Below are positions 1 through 12,700 of a DNA stretch of 64,000 nt, piece by piece. The stretch's first letter is position 1, and every line of letters starts with the position of its first letter. A model generated the notes under the pieces. The model made no database searches. It saw nothing but the letters and a program-made list of their open reading frames with translations, and was not told the origin of the DNA. Location of the stretch: the NCBI RefSeq assembly GCF_029962835.1, contig NC_080577.1:3596001-3660000 (forward strand), written 5' to 3'. Source of the DNA: Magnolia sinica. Taxonomy: Eukaryota > Streptophyta > Magnoliopsida > Magnoliales > Magnoliaceae. A program made the translations under genes and the position numbers.

Positions 1-1180
1 AGTCAAGAGCAAATAGCATATGGTGTGTAGGCTAAGGAAGAGCTTGTATGGGCTGAAACAATCTCCACGGTAATGGTATAAGAAGTTCGACTCGTTCATG
101 TTAAAGCATGGATATGATAGAACGGAGTCGGACCAATGTGTGTTCACGCGCAAGTTCTCATATGGTGATTTCTTAGTTCTGTTGTTATACGTTAATGACA
201 TGCTTATCATGAAAAAATACATCAAGAAGATTGACAGACTGAAGCGGGAGTTGGACAAGTCATTTGGGATGAAAGACTTGCGTCCGGCTAAACAGATCGT
301 AGGAATGTAGATAACCTGTGATAGAAACAGCAAGAAGCATTAGTTATCATAAGAGCGGTATATTGCAAAAGTCGTAGAGTGGTTCAATATGAATGCAGCG
401 AAGCTGGTCAATACTCCACTGGATAGTCACTTTAGATTGAGCATCAGACAGTGTCACAAGACGAAAGCAGAGGTGGATGAGATGCAGAAGATACCCTACG
501 TGTCAGCGGTAGGAAGTTTGATGATGCTATGGTGTATACACGCTCAGACATAGCATATGCGGTTAGTGTTGTCAGCCGGTATCTTGCCAATCTTGGCAAA
601 GAATATTGGGCAGCGGTGAAATGGATACTGCAATATCTAAGAGGCTCATACAGGTTGAGCCTATGCTATGATGACGGAAAACCTGTGTTAGAGGGCTACA
701 CAGATGCAGATATGGCAGGTGACATAGACTTCAGGAAGTCTACATCAAGGTTCATGTTCACGTTTGCAGGGGGGAGCAGTCTCTTGGTAGAGCAAGCTAC
801 AGAAGGTCGTAGCATTGTCGACGATAGAGGCCAAGTACATTTCAGTCACAGAGGCATGTAAAGAGATGCTTTGGATGAAGATGTTCCTAAAGGAACTTAG
901 CCTAAAGTAGGAGCAGCGCGCGGTCTATTGTGATAGTCAAAGTGCTATATACTTGAGCGAAAATCAAAGTCAGCACTCCAAGTCGAAGCACATAGAGATT
1001 CGGTATCACTGGATCAGGGATACTTTGGAATAGAAAATGTTACAGCTTGAGAAGGTTCACACGGACGATAATGAGTTAGACATGATGACCAAGGCATTGC
1101 TCAAGGGCAAGTTTGAGGTTTGTAAAAACCTAGATAGTTTGAAGAAGGTAAATTTCTCCTGAGTTGAAAAGGGAAAAATT
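1..1180 (+). mobile_element. Ty1/copia retrotransposon fossil, 3' part of pol (reverse transcriptase end and RNase H)
   Basis: The region holds the 3' end of a copia-type polyprotein: a reverse-transcriptase stretch around 98-310 and an RNase H stretch around 529-1060, with the copia-typical words YTRSDIAYA, GYTDADMAGD and SKHIEIRYHWIRD. The 5' part of the element lies outside the window. The reading frame is interrupted several times, so it is a broken, fairly old copy. It is followed directly by a probable 3' LTR. Confidence 0.85.
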
Positions 1181-1542
1181 TGATGAAGATTTTCTCCTCA
1201 GACTCGACCGGTCGAGTGCCTCGCATGACTAGTCGAGGGTGGTGCTTGACCAGTCGAGTGGCGCTTGACTCAAAGTCCAGTGACCAATTGTATTAATTCT
1301 GCCGCGTTGCTCTACCAGTTAAGGAGTCTGCTCGACCGGTCGAGGGTCCGCTCGACTAGTTGAGGTTACGCAGATTCATGTCCGAATTGTGTGCGGACTG
1401 CGTAAATTTGAGGTGATTTTCACAGAGGTGCGGAAATGAGTTTCCTAAACTATAAATATGGGTCCCAAGGGCTATTATAGGGCATATAAGAGAGTTTCCT
1501 AAAGCTTTGCAAGGGTTTGCTAAAGGGTTTAGAGCTATCAAA

Positions 1543-1577
<35 letters not shown>

Positions 1578-1891
1578 GCTTGTGGAAGAGAGGTTCTGAT
1601 CGTAGAGGTGATATACCGTGCACTCGACCTCTCAGCGCTTTTACGTTCTCTTGATCGGTGAGATCTTTCCGTTTTTCCATTATTCTTTTATTGTTCATCC
1701 GCTCATACGTGAATGAAGAATGTTTGATTCAAGTGGTGTGTGCTTGTGATCGGTTGTAACATTCTACTTCATAGTGTATTGTTGCTCTGGACGAGGTCCC
1801 GTACTTTTTACCCCTTTGAGGGTTTTCCACGTAAAAGTCTCTTGTGTCGTGTGGTTTATGCTTTGATGTTCTGTGCAACGGTCCCCCAACA
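1181..1891 (+). mobile_element. Probable 3' LTR of the copia fossil
   Basis: Begins TGATGAAG right after a purine-rich tract (GAAAAGGGAAAAA, the likely polypurine tract) and ends CCCCCAACA, giving the usual TG...CA ends. A TATA-like CTATAAATA lies near 1450. The first third carries several copies of a CGACCGGTCGA / CGACTAGTCGA palindromic word. The exact boundaries are inferred, because no second LTR lies in the window to compare. Confidence 0.6.
1545..1574. repeat. (AG)n microsatellite
   Basis: About 30 bases of uninterrupted GA dinucleotides inside the copia LTR. Confidence 0.9.
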
Positions 1892-2500
1892 TTCAAAATA
1901 TATAATTAGAAAACATGAGATACACTCAATTTAGGGACAATACCTTATACATGCATTTATTGTAACTTTTACAATTGCATCTACCTTAATCCCTCCGAAT
2001 GCAGCGGGCCAAACAGGCAGTGTGTTGGCCATTCAAGCATAATAGTTGAAACCAGCGAAGGCCAGCGCCTAGTTGGAGCCTTTGGGTGTATCCTAAAATG
2101 CTAATGTGTCTCACTCCAAACAACGACCTGATCCTATAGTGGCCCATTAATGATCTGACCGTCCGTTACCTCTACATGTGACCCTACGGAGCCAATGCAT
2201 GCAGATGAGCCTGAGTCGCGGTAGACGAATAAAAGGGAGAGAGACACTGCAAGTGCTCCCAATTCCCCCCCCACCCTCCTTTTTTTGGTAGATTTCGTTT
2301 TTGTTGTGTTGCAACGCAGGTCCAGCAAGTCTAAAGTACGCGTACCAAGGAAACAGTGATGATCGATCATTAAAAACTGGTTGTAGGCCACTTAAGTTTC
2401 ATATCAAGCTGCTATTTGTTTTCTTTTTTCGTTCTTGTTTTTATTTTTTTTTATTTTTATTTTTAACCTCATTAATAAATTAGATGTCAAATAAAAATTA
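1892..2500. other. Intergenic, no gene seen
   Basis: No coding region or RNA gene recognised. The end is T-rich (2400-2470). Short ORFs here lack any recognisable motif. Confidence 0.6.
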
Positions 2501-3250
2501 TGAAAATATTATGGTGATTCATGGGAAGGTTTTAAGGTGGAACATTCAATCACCACTATTTTCTATGATATGGCCCGCCTGAGATTTGGATCTGCTTCAT
2601 TTTTTGGATCAAAACCTAAAATGATAGGGCAAAATGGATGAACGGCATCGATATAGAATACATACATAAAGGTGGGTCCCACGGTAAGGGCCGCACCATC
2701 TTTGAATTAGGCTGATGCGTACCTAATCTGCTTCCGTTAAGCCGGGCCACGTGTCGAGGGAGCGGATCGGTGAGACCTCAATCCAGAGGTGGCTGGAACC
2801 CTGACTGTGGGGCTCACAGTGATGCATGTGCCTTACATCCACACCGTACAACCATTTTGAAAGCCCATTTTAGAAAAACAAAAAAGATGAAGCTGACTGA
2901 AATATTAGGTAGACCACACCACAGGAAACAGCCGTGAATGAATCTTCACCATTAAAAACTTTATAGATTTCACTGAAATGCTTATTTGCCATCCAACCTG
3001 TTGATAAGGCCACAAACAACTAGACGAAGAGGTCACACAGATATCACCGTGATCCAAAGCTTTTATGGCCCACAGGAAGTTTTTAATGGTCAATCGCCAC
3101 CGTTTCCTGTACTATCGTCCATCTGCCTGCTTTTTTATTTTTATTTTTTATTTTTTATCATACCCTAAAATGAACTTTCGATATGGATAGATGGCGTGGA
3201 TATGGTAACATACGTCACAGTGGATTCTACAGTCAAGGGTCCCAACCACC
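2500..3250. repeat. Fragments of the GGGCCCACC/TGATG MITE-like family
   Basis: Two pieces carry the word set that recurs at 49.9-54.2 kb. Near 2610-2700: AAATGGATGAACGGC and GGTGGGTCCCACGGTAAGG. Near 2905-3110: GACCACACCACAGGAAAC, GCCATCCAACCTGTTGATAAGG and CAGGAAGTTTTTAATGG. The matches to the later copies are seen directly. Element boundaries are not resolved. Confidence 0.65.
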
Positions 3251-3550
3251 TCGGTGGATCCAGCGTCTCACCCAATCCGCTCCCACGTGCCGAGTGGTTC
3301 GATGATCTGAACCGTCCAAGTCGTAAACTCTGTGTTCGCGAGCAACAGCGAGAAAGTTACGCTGGACTGATGATTGTGACGTCACTCCTGCAAATGAGTT
3401 TAGAACAAACAAAAGGAAATTTTCAATGGCTCACATTCAACTCTAACAGTCAAAGACTGGTCGATCTGTTTGTGGTAGTAACGAGACTACGGACGGTTCA
3501 GATCATTGGACCATCTCAGCATGCGTGCGTCAGTGGAGAGTGGCACGCGT
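3250..3550. repeat. Inverted-repeat element in the OXA1 upstream region
   Basis: A 22-base arm at 3296-3317 (with TGATCTGAACCGTCC) is matched in inverse orientation at 3491-3512 with about three mismatches, suggesting a short TIR element about 300 bases long. A G-box core CACGTG lies at 3284-3289 and a palindromic TGACGTCA at 3377-3384, both inside the element. It ends about 200 bases before the OXA1 start codon, so it could supply promoter sites. Confidence 0.5.
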
Positions 3551-3625
3551 AGGATGTAGGGTGGCGACATGAGCAAATCGAACTCCTCTGTTCACATCTG
3601 TTTAAAACATTTCTTCTTCTTCCAC

Positions 3626-3646
3626 TAGGGTTAGGGTTTAGGGTTT
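3626..3646 (+). promoter_or_regulatory. Telo-box in the OXA1 promoter or 5' leader
   Basis: Overlapping TAGGG/TTAGGGTTTAGGG motifs, the telo-box known from promoters of plant genes for translation and mitochondrial biogenesis. It lies about 100 bases upstream of the OXA1 start codon, just before a pyrimidine-rich stretch. Its role is inferred from known plant promoters. Confidence 0.6.
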
Positions 3647-3743
3647 TGCTTCTTTCTGAGACTGTCTCGTCTCCAGAATCGATTTCCTTCACCTCTTGAA
3701 AAAATCATCGTCGAAGGAAGTAGAGATCTCGAAGTTGATTTCG

Positions 3744-6700
3744 ATGTACCGGTCTGTAAATTCCCGTTTTTATCTATCTTTTCTTTTACTCAAAATTACA
3801 GCTGAGATTTTAAATATTTGTTGTATTTTTTATTTTTTTTTACCATTTCAATGTCCGTGTGATTCTCTCAATTCCATGAAAATTTCAATATCATGCGCGT
3901 TAGGAAATGATGTTTGCACCATGCTTTTTTAATTCTCACACCCCCTTTTGTGTTGGAATACCGACATAAAAAGGGTTGTATGTGTTGAAAGGAGAGGGTG
4001 TCAATATCATTTTTTTTTTGCTTTCTTTTGGGAGGCCAGTGTTCCGATTTTTGGATCCCTTTTTTCAGTTATCCGGGTTGTTCATCTCGTGGGCCTCTCA
4101 AGGGAGAGGAGCTTGCAAACTCCCTATCTCACAATTCTGGCTGTCCAGTTTCTGGTCTGGAAATTGATGGTTTAAATTAGAAGTATTGCCATTGGTCCTT
4201 ATGCGTTGGGGAAAGGTCCACTAATCGGATGGCTGGGATTGTTTGATAGATGAGATTCTTGGTCTGTCACCTGCCATGTTGGTTTCCACCAGATTGACTA
4301 TCTGGATCGGTGAAAGGTGGGCCGTCCCACCTACCTATAAGCTATAAGGACCGTTTGCCCAAATAGAAATGTGGGGATGGGTGTGCATGTGTGCGAGTGT
4401 GTCTGTTTTTATGCGTTTTGCAATTGCAGACGAGCCATTGTCGAGAATTTCTGAAATGGTAGCAGAAAATCAACTCAACATCGAAAAGATTCATTTTCCT
4501 TTTATCCAATTAACTGGTTCCTTTTCGATAATGGATTTTCAATTCATGCTCTTCATACTTGTTCTTTCTTGTACATTAAAGAAAGATGTTTGCTCGAATA
4601 CATCTTGATGTATTGCAATTTGCAATATGTTACTTCAGAACTTTAGCCTTTGAATCTAGGTCGTCTTCTAACGACACAAACCATTTATACGATGTTTCTC
4701 ACCTTGTATGGTGGATAGACAACAAACAAAGCCTCTCAAATTTTATTATTTCAACCATTTGAAATTTGTCTCTTTTGCTTTGAAAATGGATGGTCACCAT
4801 GACTTTTGTATAATCAAAGGGTTGAAATATTCAGAGAGATTTTTGGGGCATCCCCCATGCAAAGAAGGCCCTATTACATAAACAGCTTGGGTCATTGAAA
4901 AAAACCCAATTCCAATGTCTAAAATCCCAATGTATCACATTGCAATATGTTGGGATGTATTTGAGCAAACCTCTTAATGAATATAAAAATTGGATAGTGA
5001 TGTACTCTCATTGCTACCCATTTTGGTGTATCAATGGCTTTTGCAGGCGAAGCATCTCCTCCAAATTCACACTCCTCACCCGACGATGCCATCCTTCCTT
5101 TACCCACCTTCTTCTCCATGACGACAATGACAAAATTCACTCTGGTCCTGTTGCAGATCCTTCTCAAACCCAAAATGGCAATTTCCTACAGCGGGAATTT
5201 CACAGAAATTACAACCATGCCACTGCCGGTTTGGGTGCTCTCTTCCGCGAGAGAAGAGGTTTTGCCTCCTCCCTCCCTCTGGGTCTCGGACCCTCTTTCT
5301 GTAGCTATTCGTCGAGCACGATCGGGGATGGATCAGACAAAGTTGAGTACATGAGTGATGTTGCCAGTGTATTTACGGAAAAGAGCATGGAAGTGGCAGT
5401 CGTGCAGGCTACTGTTGCCAGTGAAGTTGCTGTTGCAGCTGCCGATTCCTTCTTACCTGTTGCATTCTTGCAGTATTTTATTGATGGGGTTCACAATGTT
5501 ACCGGTTTGAATTGGTAAGGATTTCTAACTTAAAAAAAAAAATCCTTTTCTGTTTGCCTGTTGTTATTTTTTATACATTTAAGATCAATGAGCTTTGATT
5601 GTCATGTTATATTTGATTATGGTCCTAAAATGTATGAAAATTTGCGGTTAGGGAGGGTGGTCATAGAGTGGCTCAAGTGTACCACTTCAGGAATAAACTT
5701 TGTTTTTTATGGATTAAGATTAGATATTATCTGATTTCTCATGTATTGGTATGGAAATACACCGTCTACACTGTCTTACCCTCATTGCCTTTATTTAATG
5801 ATTAGTGTATATCCAATATAGCAAATATCTGTATAAACATTTTTCTCTACTTTTCCCCTCTTCTTTTATAATTTGCATCAGTTTTTTTGTTCACCATTTT
5901 TTTTGACAATGTCGTCTGATAGAGATATCAAACACATCCATTTCATCTTTGCTTTGGTGGGACGTGCTCTGATATTGATATTCTAATCATAACATTAGTA
6001 AATTTTGTTGGGGGTTTTGAGTTGAGTGTGAGATTTCAAACTTGCTTACCGTATGTACACTAAATCCTACCAATGTCTCTAGCCAACATGCCCTGCGTTA
6101 TTGTTTGGTATTTCTACCAATTTTATTTTTATTTTTTATCCTTGTACAACAATGTGAAGTGTGAGGACCATTGAGACAAGTGAATTCCCAATTATTGTAG
6201 GCTTGCACTGAGGGTTGGAATTGAACCCTCATCCTTTCGCATTGGTTACGGACAAGGTAACATGGCATTTGTAGGAGATCTAAGGTATTCAAAATCAGTT
6301 ACGTAACGGTAACAGTCATAACCGTTATGCGTTAGGTTGAAACAAAGATGGAAGAAGAAAACAAAGGCTCCAGAGTAGTCGATAACATAGCAGAAGGCAC
6401 CGAAGATCAACATCATACGTCGGTTTCGAGAGATTGGAAAGAAGTATCGCATAAAAAGGGAAAAGGGAAAGAAGCAGATAAGAAAGGTAGGGAAGCTACG
6501 AGCTATCCAACTCTATTCGTCAGAGGATATCTAGAAGGATGGCTTCCTATCAACCTTTCGAGAGTATTTGGTCGTGCGGGTGCGGTAATGGACGTGGTTA
6601 TGCCAAGGGAAAGGTTAAATGGTAACTACAAAGGCTTTGCTTTGATCAAGATGAGTTCAGAAGAAGAACTATCCAGAGCGGTCCAGATGCTCCACGGCGA

Positions 6701-9700
6701 AAGTTTTGGTGGGGTTAGGATGCTAGTACAAAGGGCGAGGTATGGCCCTGAACGTAAAGAATCGAAGGGAATCTCTTCAACATCAACGGATCATCAGGTG
6801 ACTCAGAGAAAGTATGCCCAAGATCGATCTCTTCTGACAGACTGACTCTCCTTCAAAGATGCATTTTTCAATCCTATAGGGTCATTGAAGCTACAACATG
6901 TTCAAAAATCCCGTCATTGTAACATAAAAGAAAAGTGATGGAAGAAGAAAGAAAGTAAAGAACACACCGAAGGGAAAGGGAAGGATTGCGTGCTGCAAAT
7001 CAAACAAGAATGTCTAGATCGTTCTAGGAGGGAGTTGCAGGACATGGTAGTGGCGATTACTAGAGAAAGGGCCTCAATTTCCCAAGTGAGGAGCTGGATC
7101 GATGAATGCTGTAGAATCGAGCCAGAAATGTACACCATCAAACCCATAGGCTACAATGAGTTGTGGATCAAAGGGAGCCCGAGACTTAATCCGGACATCC
7201 TGATCATGGCAAGAGTGTTGCATTCAGATGGATCGGTTATCAGTGTGCAGAGGTGGGATGAATTATCCATCTTCGGCATAGAAGATGTTTGGATACTCAT
7301 CTGGGGGATTCCATGGGAACTATGGTATGATGAGTTTTTCATTTCAGCGGCATCTCTACTAGGATCCTTTTTAGAGCTGGATCCGTAGATGAAGATTGGA
7401 GAAGAGATGGCCGTGATCAGAGTTTGGGTAAGAAGAAGAAAGGGGGACCCACTGCCGAACCATACCAGGTCCATGCGGACAATAGAAAGATAGATTTGCC
7501 GTTGTAAAGGGAGGTGAATAACGACCATGTTCCTAAGTGGGGTGATCTCTGGAGGATTAAGGAACCCATCTCCCCCCTTCCGAGACAAGGGCAGAGGCGG
7601 TGGAGCATGATGGTGCATGAGTTTTGTGCTCCCGGGGAGTACTGAATCCAATTCCTTTCTCTCCAGCTGTCTCACTCGATGACAACGTCAGTGGGAAGTC
7701 TTATCGTGAGACACGTGGCACGTTTTCTAATCCCAATAACTCCGAATCCCGAATCGTTGAGTCGTCCAAGTGTTCGGAAGTGATACTACCACGCCACCCA
7801 ATCTTCTCATCGACTTCGAGGGAGTCAGAGGGTCTTCTCAGTTGTCAGGCAAAAGGGACATGTGGTAGCTCCGGAGGCTGCTATGATGGCTCGGGTCTGT
7901 CTATAAAGGCATGCATTGGGTCTGAAGCTGATGCGTTGGCTACTTTGGGTCCTGCAATATCTATTCCCCTTAATATCAACCTCTCATTATATCCTGATCC
8001 AAGCTCCGAGTGCAGTTTGGTGCCAATATCTCGAGCCTCGAAAGATTTTTTCCACAATAATTCCCCTCTAGCTGGAGAGTCTCCTATTTCTGACAGTCCT
8101 ACAGTGACATGGAAGCTTCCTCCTTTGATTCAAGCAAAGCAGTTGGGCGTGTCGGTGCCGTCTCGGACGGATAGATTGAGCAATCACGACTCCCTGTTTG
8201 TTTCAAGCCCCCTAGGTGTGTATGGGTGATGAGGTTTTTGAGTATCATTCCTCGCAATCGGAAAATCCGATTTCTCGCGGTTCTCACTTATCTTGCCCTT
8301 TTTCTTCCACATGCGATTGGTCAGATCAAGCTCTTATCACTTTGTTCCAGGACGAAACTGGAGATGGAATAATAGAAGCAGAGCCGTTGCAGATACGAGC
8401 TGGAATTTCACCGGATCAGGAGAAAGTGTTTGATAAGAAGATGAAAGATGAAGAACACAGGGCTAAATTGATTGACATCATATAGAAAAAGAAATGGATT
8501 TGAGATGCTATGGGACATGTCGGAAGATCCTTAGGGATGTCTTTTGGGGACTGTCCGGAGGATTATATAGCATTATTTCAATGCGTCGAAGCTCGCGGAA
8601 AACCTCTAACAGTAACGAGATCTCCCAAAAATCGTCTCTCTAGGTCATGTAGTAACAAAGAATTACAGACTCTTGCAATGAGTCCTGGTTTGTCCGTCAG
8701 ACTTAATGTTGACACAGGGCTTCAGGGTATTCGGGGCAGTTCAGTTCCCCAATGAAGATCGTTTCTTGGAACGTTAGGGGCATGGGGTCTAAGCAGAAAA
8801 GAAGGCTCATAAAAGATTTTTGTGAGAGATGTAACCTTGATGTGATTTGCCTTCAGGAAACTAAGGTGCAACAGTTTAATGATCGTCTGTTGGGTACCAT
8901 TTGGAAGGCGAAAGATGCTAAATGGTTGGTCCTCGACGCCATTGGTAGCGTTGGCGGAATTTTGATGGCGTGGAAATCATCTCAGTGGGCATTACAGAAA
9001 AGCTGGGTCGGCATCTTCTCGGTTTCGGCTATTCTGCAGGGGTAAATCGTTTGGTTCTCGATGCCTCGTTTCCTCTGTGTATGGTCCTACCATGGAAGCT
9101 AGCAGAAAAGACTTCTGGGATGAATTGAGCGCAACAAGATAGAGTTTTTCAGGCCCTTGCTGTATAGTTGGGGACTTCAACATGATAAGATACACGGAAG
9201 AAAAATCCCATGGTAACAAGGTAACTCCTGTGATGAGAGCTTTCTCGAGTTGGATTGACGATCACGAATTAGTGGACCTCCCTTTGCTTGGTTCTAGATT
9301 TACATGGACCAATGGGAGAGCGAATCCAATTCTATCTAGATTGGATAGATTCTTGGTATCCATTGAGTGGTTGGAATTGTCCCCCTTTGTCTCTCAATCA
9401 GTCCTTCCGAGAACTACATCTGACCATTGTCTGGTGTTCCTCATGGTTGAGGAGCAAAATTGGGGTCCGAAACCATTTAGGTTCGAAACCTCTTGGTTAA
9501 AAATTAAAGGCTTTCAACAGATGATAACTGATTGGTGGGTTGGTTTTCAGGTGGAAGGTTTTGTAGGTTACAGGCTATGTACCAAATTTAGACTTCTAAA
9601 GGAAAATATAAAGCAATGGAAACAAAAGGAGTTGCGTAAAAGGGAATTGGAAATGGAATCAATTTTATCAGAACTGCAAATGATAGATGTTCGAGCAGAA

Positions 9701-12700
9701 TATGGGCCGATGTCAATAGATATTTTGGCCAGAAGAATCCAGCTCATTCAATGTCTATCTGATAGGGTCCTTGAAAATGAAATCTATTGGAAACAAAAAT
9801 CCCGCGCGAAATGGATTATGGAGGGAGACAAGAACACAAAATACTTTCATAGCATAGCCAATATGCATGCCAGAATCAACAAGATCAGCAGCATAGCTCG
9901 TTCGACTCGACTCGAAAAAGCTCAATTCGACTCGGTTCGAAGCTGAGTTCGAGCCGAGTCGAGCTGATTTTTTGAGCTCGAAAATGAGTTCGAGTCGGCC
10001 CTAGCTCGACTTGACTCAGATCGAACCCAACTCGAATCAAATTCGGATCGAACTAGTTCGGTGACTCGGTTACTTTGATATTGATGTTGCTCACCAAGTG
10101 TTTGATGAAATGACTCAACGAACTGTGGTTGGTGGCAAGGAATGTATGTATATGAAACAAATACCCCCTTTTTTTTCTTGATTTTTGATGTTGCTTACAA
10201 GGTGTTTAATAAAGTACCTGTAAAACCATTGCTGCTATTTTAAATACAGTGAGATTTTGAAGGTGCGGTACATGTGTTTGTGAAAATGCTGCACAGGCGA
10301 ACTTGGCTTGAACTGGCCCGAGCTGCTGACCGAACCGAGCCGAGCTGGCCAGTCAGGCTCGAGGACCGAGCTTAGCTGAGTTCGAGCTAGGGTCAGCTAG
10401 TGGCCGAGCCGAGTCGAGGTAAAGCTAGCTCGACTTGGTTCGACTTGATGTGCACCCCTAAGCATAGTTGTGAACGATGCTCGTATTGAAGATAAAGATA
10501 TGATTGCGGAAGAGGCTATCGCACATTTCAGCACTCTGCTCAAGGGAGAAGATTGGGTTAGGCCTCATTTAGATCATCTTCATGTAGATAGTGTTTGGTG
10601 AAGATGTTAAACTCCTGGAATCTCCCTTTTCTGTGGAAGAAGTGAGGATGGCGGTTGATTCCTTCGGGGGTGATAAGGCCCCTGGTCCAGATGGATTTCC
10701 TATGCTGTTCTTTCAAAAATTTTGGGATGCTATTCAAGATGACGTTATGGAGTTCTTTAGCGAATTTCATGGTAGAGGTAGACTCTCAAAAGGGCTTGGG
10801 GCCTCCTTTATAGCTTTAATTCCAAAAATATCGGGTGTGGCTATTTTCAAAGATTTCAGACCGATTAGCTTACTTGGGGGACCTTACAAAATTCTGGCAA
10901 AAGTCTTAGTGTCTCATTTGAAGAAGGTAATAGGGGAGATCATTTCTAGCAATCAAAGTGTGTTTATCCCGGGTAGGCAGATAGTCGATTGCGTGCTTAT
11001 AGCGAATGAATGTTTGGACTCTGGTCATAGATCCGGATTGAAGAGTATCATATGCAAGTTGGATATTGAAAAGGCCTATGATCATGTTGATTGGGGCTTC
11101 CTGTAATACATGTTGAAGCGGATGGGCTTTGGTGACAGATGGAGAGCATGGATGGGAGAGTGCATTGGTTCGGCTTACTTTTCTATTCTTCTCAACGGAT
11201 CCCCGAAAGGCTTCTTCAAAAGTTCGAGAGGTTTGAGGCAAGGCGACCCTTTGTCCCCGTTGCTTTTCCTTATAGTGGGGGAGGCCCTATCCAGGATGCT
11301 ACACAAAGGGCAAGAGGTAGGTATTTTAAGTGGAATCAAAGTGAAAGGAATGTGCAGCCCTATCTCGCATGTTCAGTTTGCGGATGATACTTTGGTTTTT
11401 TCTGATGCGACTCTAGAAAAGGTGGACAATTTGCACACAATGATACGTAGTTTCGAGGTAGTTTCAAGGTTGAGAGTTAATATGGCGAAGTCTAAGATGT
11501 TTTGGGTTAACATGGAGGTTTGAGGCAGGACGACCCTTTGTCCCCATTTCTTTTCCTCATAGTGGGGGAAGGCCCTATCTAGGATGCCACACAATGGGCA
11601 AGAGGTAGGTATTTTAAGTGGAATCAGAGTGAAAGGTATGTGCAGCCCGATCATGTTCAGTTTGCGGATGATACTATGGTTTTTTTTTATGTGACTCTAG
11701 AAAAGGTGGACAATTTGCGCACAACGATATGTTGTTTTGAGGTAGTTTTAGGGTTGAGAGTAAATATGGCGAAGTCTAAGATGTATGGGGTTAACATGTA
11801 GGAAGAGGAGGTATGTAAATGGGTGGATTTCTTCGATTGCTCATCGACTTCTTTCCTGACTACATTTGTTGGCCTCCCTTTGTGTATAGGATCGCCTCCT
11901 AAGACCTTATGGGATAAGGTTATGATGCGGGACAATTAACCACTTGCTCTAAAAGCTCGATACCAAATTTGATGCAGGACATGAAATTCAAATATGATGT
12001 GCGAGATTTCAGGCTTAAAATCACGTTAGTTCAGAAACAATTACACATTCCATATCCCACACAAAAGTCCAAGCATTCAATCAAGGGGAATCTTATGCGG
12101 ATCCAGGCCTACACATGCTAGGGCCGACTCAATCAAAATTATAGACCAAACAAGAATCAAAGGAGGGTAAATTCATCCACACATGCACAAAAATAATTTT
12201 CCCAATCCAAGGGATTCACATGTTTCAATTCGGGAAAACCTAGGGTTAAAAAAGGGCATAGAAATTGGGATTTAGGACAATCTAGGGTTAGGGTTAGGGA
12301 AATCAGGTGAGAGAGGAGTGAAGGAGATGAGAGAGCACCTGTGATCGGCCCGCACGAGTGGACAACAAATTGGCTTGACGCACTTGCGTGGATGGTGGCC
12401 CACACGTGTGTGGGGCCCACGAATCTAGGATTGGCCAGCTAGGGTCTGGTCGGCCAAGGATGGGCCATCTTCCTTCCAAATTTCAGGGCAAACGGATGAT
12501 CGGTTTGAACACAGTGCTCCGCCGAAGTTTTAGCCCTCCTGCAGGGCCAGATTCTGGAAATCTGCTATAGGGAGAAGAATTGTTGCAATATATGACTGAT
12601 TCGAAGTGTAGATGATGGGGTGAGATGAGAAGAAGAGATCGTGGAAGATGGGTAATAGAGATGGCGATGGATGGGGGCGAATTTGGATAGATGTGGCTTC

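Noticed and set aside
3196-3552. 118-codon open frame upstream of OXA1 as a small gene
   Set aside because: It coincides with the inverted-repeat element and has no start context or motif.
4895-5518. Single-exon start for OXA1 upstream of exon 2
   Set aside because: The upstream part has no presequence-like similarity and would include the acceptor site; the MYRRSIS start across intron 1 fits plant OXA1 better.
6348-6845. Open frame with an RRM domain as a separate host RNA-binding protein gene
   Set aside because: It is followed by DUF4283-like, endonuclease and reverse-transcriptase frames in the order of a plant L1 element, so it is LINE ORF1.
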